This document shows, piece by piece, positions 61,908 to 64,000 of a stretch of DNA of 64,000 nt (the stretch's first letter is position 1; each line of letters begins with the position of its first letter). A model generated the notes under the pieces. The model worked only from the letters and a program-made list of their open reading frames with translations, was not told the DNA's origin and did no database searches. The translations under genes were made by a program, and so were the position numbers. The DNA comes from Paenibacillus sp. (lineage in GTDB: Bacteria > Bacillota > Bacilli > Paenibacillales > NBRC-103111). The stretch lies in the NCBI GenBank assembly GCA_031180825.1, contig JAPSLM010000005.1, positions 1 to 64,000 of the forward strand. The letters run 5' to 3'.

Positions 61908-63575
61908 ATGAACAATTGGGTTAAAAAAGGAATGGGTCCGCTGGCAGCCGTGATGGCGCTCGGTACGGTCATCTCCGGATGCTCCGGCGGAGGCGGCGCT
62001 CCCGCCGACAACAAGGCGGCGGCGCCGGCCGGAACGCAAACGCCGGCCGCATCGGCGTCGGAGCCGTGGAAAATCGGCAGCGAGCCGGTCAGCTTCACGC
62101 TCTTCGGCAATTATGGCTGGTACACGATGCCTCCTTGGGGCAAAGACGTATTCTCCAAGCACATCCAGGAGCAATATAAAATCAATATTACCGCCATCAA
62201 CGCCGGCGGCAACGCGGAAGCCAAGCTTAGCACGATGATCGTGAGCAAGGACCTGCCGGACGTCATCTGGGGCGACCGCGACAAGTTCGAGCGGCTGCGC
62301 GAAAACGGCGTCCTCGTGCCGCTTGATCCGTATCTGGACAAATATCCGAACCTGAAAAAATGGGCGGGCGACGAAATTCTGAACATGCTGCGCTCCAAAG
62401 ACGGCAAGCTGTACCTGTTCCCGAACTGGTATACGAACAAGCCGACAGGCAATGCCGGTTACGTCGTTAACAAGAAAATTTACGAAGAGCTCGGCAAGCC
62501 GAAGCTGGAGACGACCGACGACCTGTATAATTACTTGAAGCTCGTCAAAGAGAAGTACCCGAACATCATTCCGTTCGAGCCCGGTCAGGCCAAGGAAGGC
62601 AAAGGCGTCGACCTGCTCTACTCCGCCTTCGCGGAAAACAACCCGGCGAGCTACGCGGGAACGCTGCGCGCCTTGCCGAAAGACGGCAAGTTCACGTCGC
62701 TCTTCGCCGATCCTGTGTACAAAGAGGCGATGATCTTCGTCAACAAGCTGCACCGCGAGAAGCTGATGACCCAGGACGCATTGACGCAAACCGTCGATCA
62801 GGTCCGCGAAAGGCTCAATACGGGCCGTGTCGCGGTATATGCTGACATCACCGCTACGGATTACGCTTCCAAAGCGCATGCCGAGCTGACCAAGACCGAT
62901 CCGAATGCCGGCTACTTCATGATCTGGCCGATCCATAAGCCGGGACTGGACAAAAACAAAATTATGGTGGCCCACTACGACCGTCTGGGCTGGAACGCCG
63001 CCGCCATTACGACGAAGGCCAAGGACCCCGAGAAAATTTTCGCTGTGCTGGACTGGATGACCAGCCCGGAAGGCATGCGTCAAATCGTATGGGGGCCGGA
63101 AGGGATGTACTGGAAAGGGCTGGATAGCGAAGGCTTGCCGAACTTGACGGACAAATTTTTCAGCGAGCCTGCGGAACGCACGAAAAATATGAACGCGACG
63201 AACGATCTGCAATTCGTCGGCAACTCGACGTACAACGACAAAATCAAGGTGAAGGCCGAGCTTTCCTTGCCGGAAGAGAAGCGCTCTTGGGAAACGAAAT
63301 ATCAGGATTCCATCACCTGGAAAACGCATATGGACCTGACGGCGATGCGCGGCATCGAGCCGCCTCAGGACAGCCCGGAAGGAATCATTCGCGAGCGCTG
63401 GACCGAACTGTACAAGAAAGTCCGCGCCCAAGCGATTCTGGCCAAAAGCGAACAAGAAGTGATTGAGATTATCGATAAAGGCGAGAAAGACGCGCAAACG
63501 CTCGGCATCGACAAGCTGAACGAGTATTTGACGAAGCGCTGGAAGGAAAATGAAGAGAAAATGAAGAAGAAATAA
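61908..63575 (+). CDS. LplA-type extracellular solute-binding lipoprotein
   Basis: A 555-aa binding protein with lipobox VISGCSGG (Cys near 25) followed by an Ala/Pro-rich spacer. Family features are WGKDVFSKHIQEQYKINITAINAGGNAEAKLSTMIVSKDLPDVIWGDRDKFERLRENGVLVPLDPYLDKYPNLKKW, LDWMTSPEGMRQIVWGPEGMYW and a long C-terminal part. Proteins of this size serve oligosaccharide or complex-glycan import in Paenibacillus. It lies 68 nt after the permease gene. Confidence 0.93.
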   Translation: MNNWVKKGMGPLAAVMALGTVISGCSGGGGAPADNKAAAPAGTQTPAASASEPWKIGSEPVSFTLFGNYGWYTMPPWGKDVFSKHIQEQYKINITAINAGGNAEAKLSTMIVSKDLPDVIWGDRDKFERLRENGVLVPLDPYLDKYPNLKKWAGDEILNMLRSKDGKLYLFPNWYTNKPTGNAGYVVNKKIYEELGKPKLETTDDLYNYLKLVKEKYPNIIPFEPGQAKEGKGVDLLYSAFAENNPASYAGTLRALPKDGKFTSLFADPVYKEAMIFVNKLHREKLMTQDALTQTVDQVRERLNTGRVAVYADITATDYASKAHAELTKTDPNAGYFMIWPIHKPGLDKNKIMVAHYDRLGWNAAAITTKAKDPEKIFAVLDWMTSPEGMRQIVWGPEGMYWKGLDSEGLPNLTDKFFSEPAERTKNMNATNDLQFVGNSTYNDKIKVKAELSLPEEKRSWETKYQDSITWKTHMDLTAMRGIEPPQDSPEGIIRERWTELYKKVRAQAILAKSEQEVIEIIDKGEKDAQTLGIDKLNEYLTKRWKENEEKMKKK

Positions 63576-63583
63576 ATCCATGC

Positions 63584-63622
63584 GGAAAAGGCAGGGTGCG
63601 CTCTCGGCGCACCTGCTTTTCC
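63584..63622 (+). terminator. Terminator between binding protein and regulator genes
   Basis: GGAAAAGGCAGG-GTGCGC, loop TCTCG, GCGCACCTGCTTTTCC forms a strong stem with a T-rich end. It may reduce read-through into the regulator gene. Confidence 0.65.
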
Positions 63623-63658
63623 ATTTCATTCGAAGATCCAAGGCAGAGGAGGACCGAC

Positions 63659-64000
63659 ATGTACAAAGTGCTGATCGCAGACGACGAGACGCTGGATCTG
63701 GAAGGAATGAAGACGTTTATTCCCTGGGAGTCGCTCGGGATGGAGATTGTGGGCGCCGTGACGAACGGTTTTTCCGCTTGCGAGCTGATCGAGACCCAGA
63801 AGATCGATGTGCTGGTCACCGACGTTAATATGCCCAACATGTCCGGACTCGAGCTGGCGAAACGCGTGAAGGAGCGGTTCCACGACGTTCGGATCGTTTT
63901 TGTCAGCGGTTACAGAGATTTCCAGTACGTGAAGGAAGCCTTGACCCTGCAAGCTTACAGCTACGTGCTGAAACCGATGAACGAGGAGGAGCTGATTCAG
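63659..64000 (+). CDS. YesN-type response regulator (partial)
   Basis: Only the receiver domain is in the window: VLIADDETLDLEGMKTFIPWESLGMEIVG, phospho-acceptor Asp near residue 55 (VLVTDVNMPNMSG) and YSYVLKPMNEEELIQ, running off the right edge. The IPWESLGMEIVG segment is typical of AraC-fused YesN-type regulators that control neighbouring sugar ABC operons, so an AraC-type DNA-binding domain is expected beyond 64000. ATG 63659 follows GAGGAGG. Confidence 0.9.
   Translation, partial: MYKVLIADDETLDLEGMKTFIPWESLGMEIVGAVTNGFSACELIETQKIDVLVTDVNMPNMSGLELAKRVKERFHDVRIVFVSGYRDFQYVKEALTLQAYSYVLKPMNEEELIQ

Noticed and set aside
1-64000. CRISPR array, tRNA genes, intact insertion sequence or prophage
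   Set aside because: No regularly spaced repeats, cloverleaf-type sequences, transposase or phage structural genes were seen on either strand.

Overview
The window reads as chromosome from an endospore-forming Firmicute of the Paenibacillaceae (Paenibacillus/Cohnella type). The evidence is: strong AGGAGG-type ribosome binding sites; many GTG and TTG starts; a GerA-type germinant-receptor operon; an H-type small acid-soluble spore protein; a sporulenol/squalene-hopene cyclase; a PAS-domain sporulation-type kinase behind a sigma-H-like promoter; and paired LplB/YtcP-type sugar permeases with a YesN-type regulator. The sequence is generally GC-rich, with an AT-richer patch at about 8.2-10.55 kb. 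Names are assigned from motifs and remembered family features; no search was run.

Layout. 1-360: 5' end of a 16S rRNA gene (minus) with its leader, boxA and promoter. 0.5-4.6 kb: minus-strand operon thiL-tsaE-tsaB-rimI-tsaD, combining thiamine phosphate kinase with the tRNA t6A machinery and RimI. 4.85-5.24 kb: sspH and a translationally coupled 69-aa gene. 5.4-13.9 kb: Ku, an ATP-dependent DNA ligase and a LigD-type polymerase domain, i.e. a dispersed NHEJ set, interleaved with an ABC-F ATPase that has a leader-peptide attenuator, a TerC protein and a two-component system. 13.9-15.3 kb: cardiolipin synthase. 15.5-20.0 kb: germinant receptor operon in the order A-C-D-B. 20.2-21.6 kb: M23 peptidase plus bactofilin. 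21.65-21.86 kb: a 213-nt imperfect palindrome that would form the 5' leader of a HAD hydrolase gene. 22.7-26.8 kb: cyclase and a second two-component system. 26.8-33.3 kb: DUF418 protein, a double-kinase hybrid sensor, a DUF4173-type membrane protein and a small partner. 33.5-37.3 kb: SgrR-type regulator and three genes of unknown function. 37.6-42.5 kb: sporulation-type kinase, GNAT acetyltransferase, thymidine kinase, M29 aminopeptidase and a 30-aa ORF.

42.6-49.2 kb is a glycan/accessory stretch in which four loci carry frameshifts or stops: an APH-like kinase, a CatB-like acetyltransferase, an apparent methyltransferase-GT61 fusion, and a two-TM protein. Intact genes lie between them, including an 812-aa O-antigen-ligase/polymerase-like protein. 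50.3-52.8 kb: ABC exporter pair. 53.3-59.8 kb: maltodextrin-type locus with a LacI repressor, a debranching-type glucosidase, a binding protein and two permeases, with perfect 16-bp operators in the promoter region. 60.0-64.0 kb: a second ATPase-less sugar importer followed by a truncated YesN-type response regulator.

No CRISPR array, tRNA, prophage or intact insertion sequence was seen. The best candidates for something new are the long palindromic leader at 21.65 kb, the ABC-F leader attenuator at 8.0-8.2 kb, the split NHEJ set, and the cluster of broken glycan genes.
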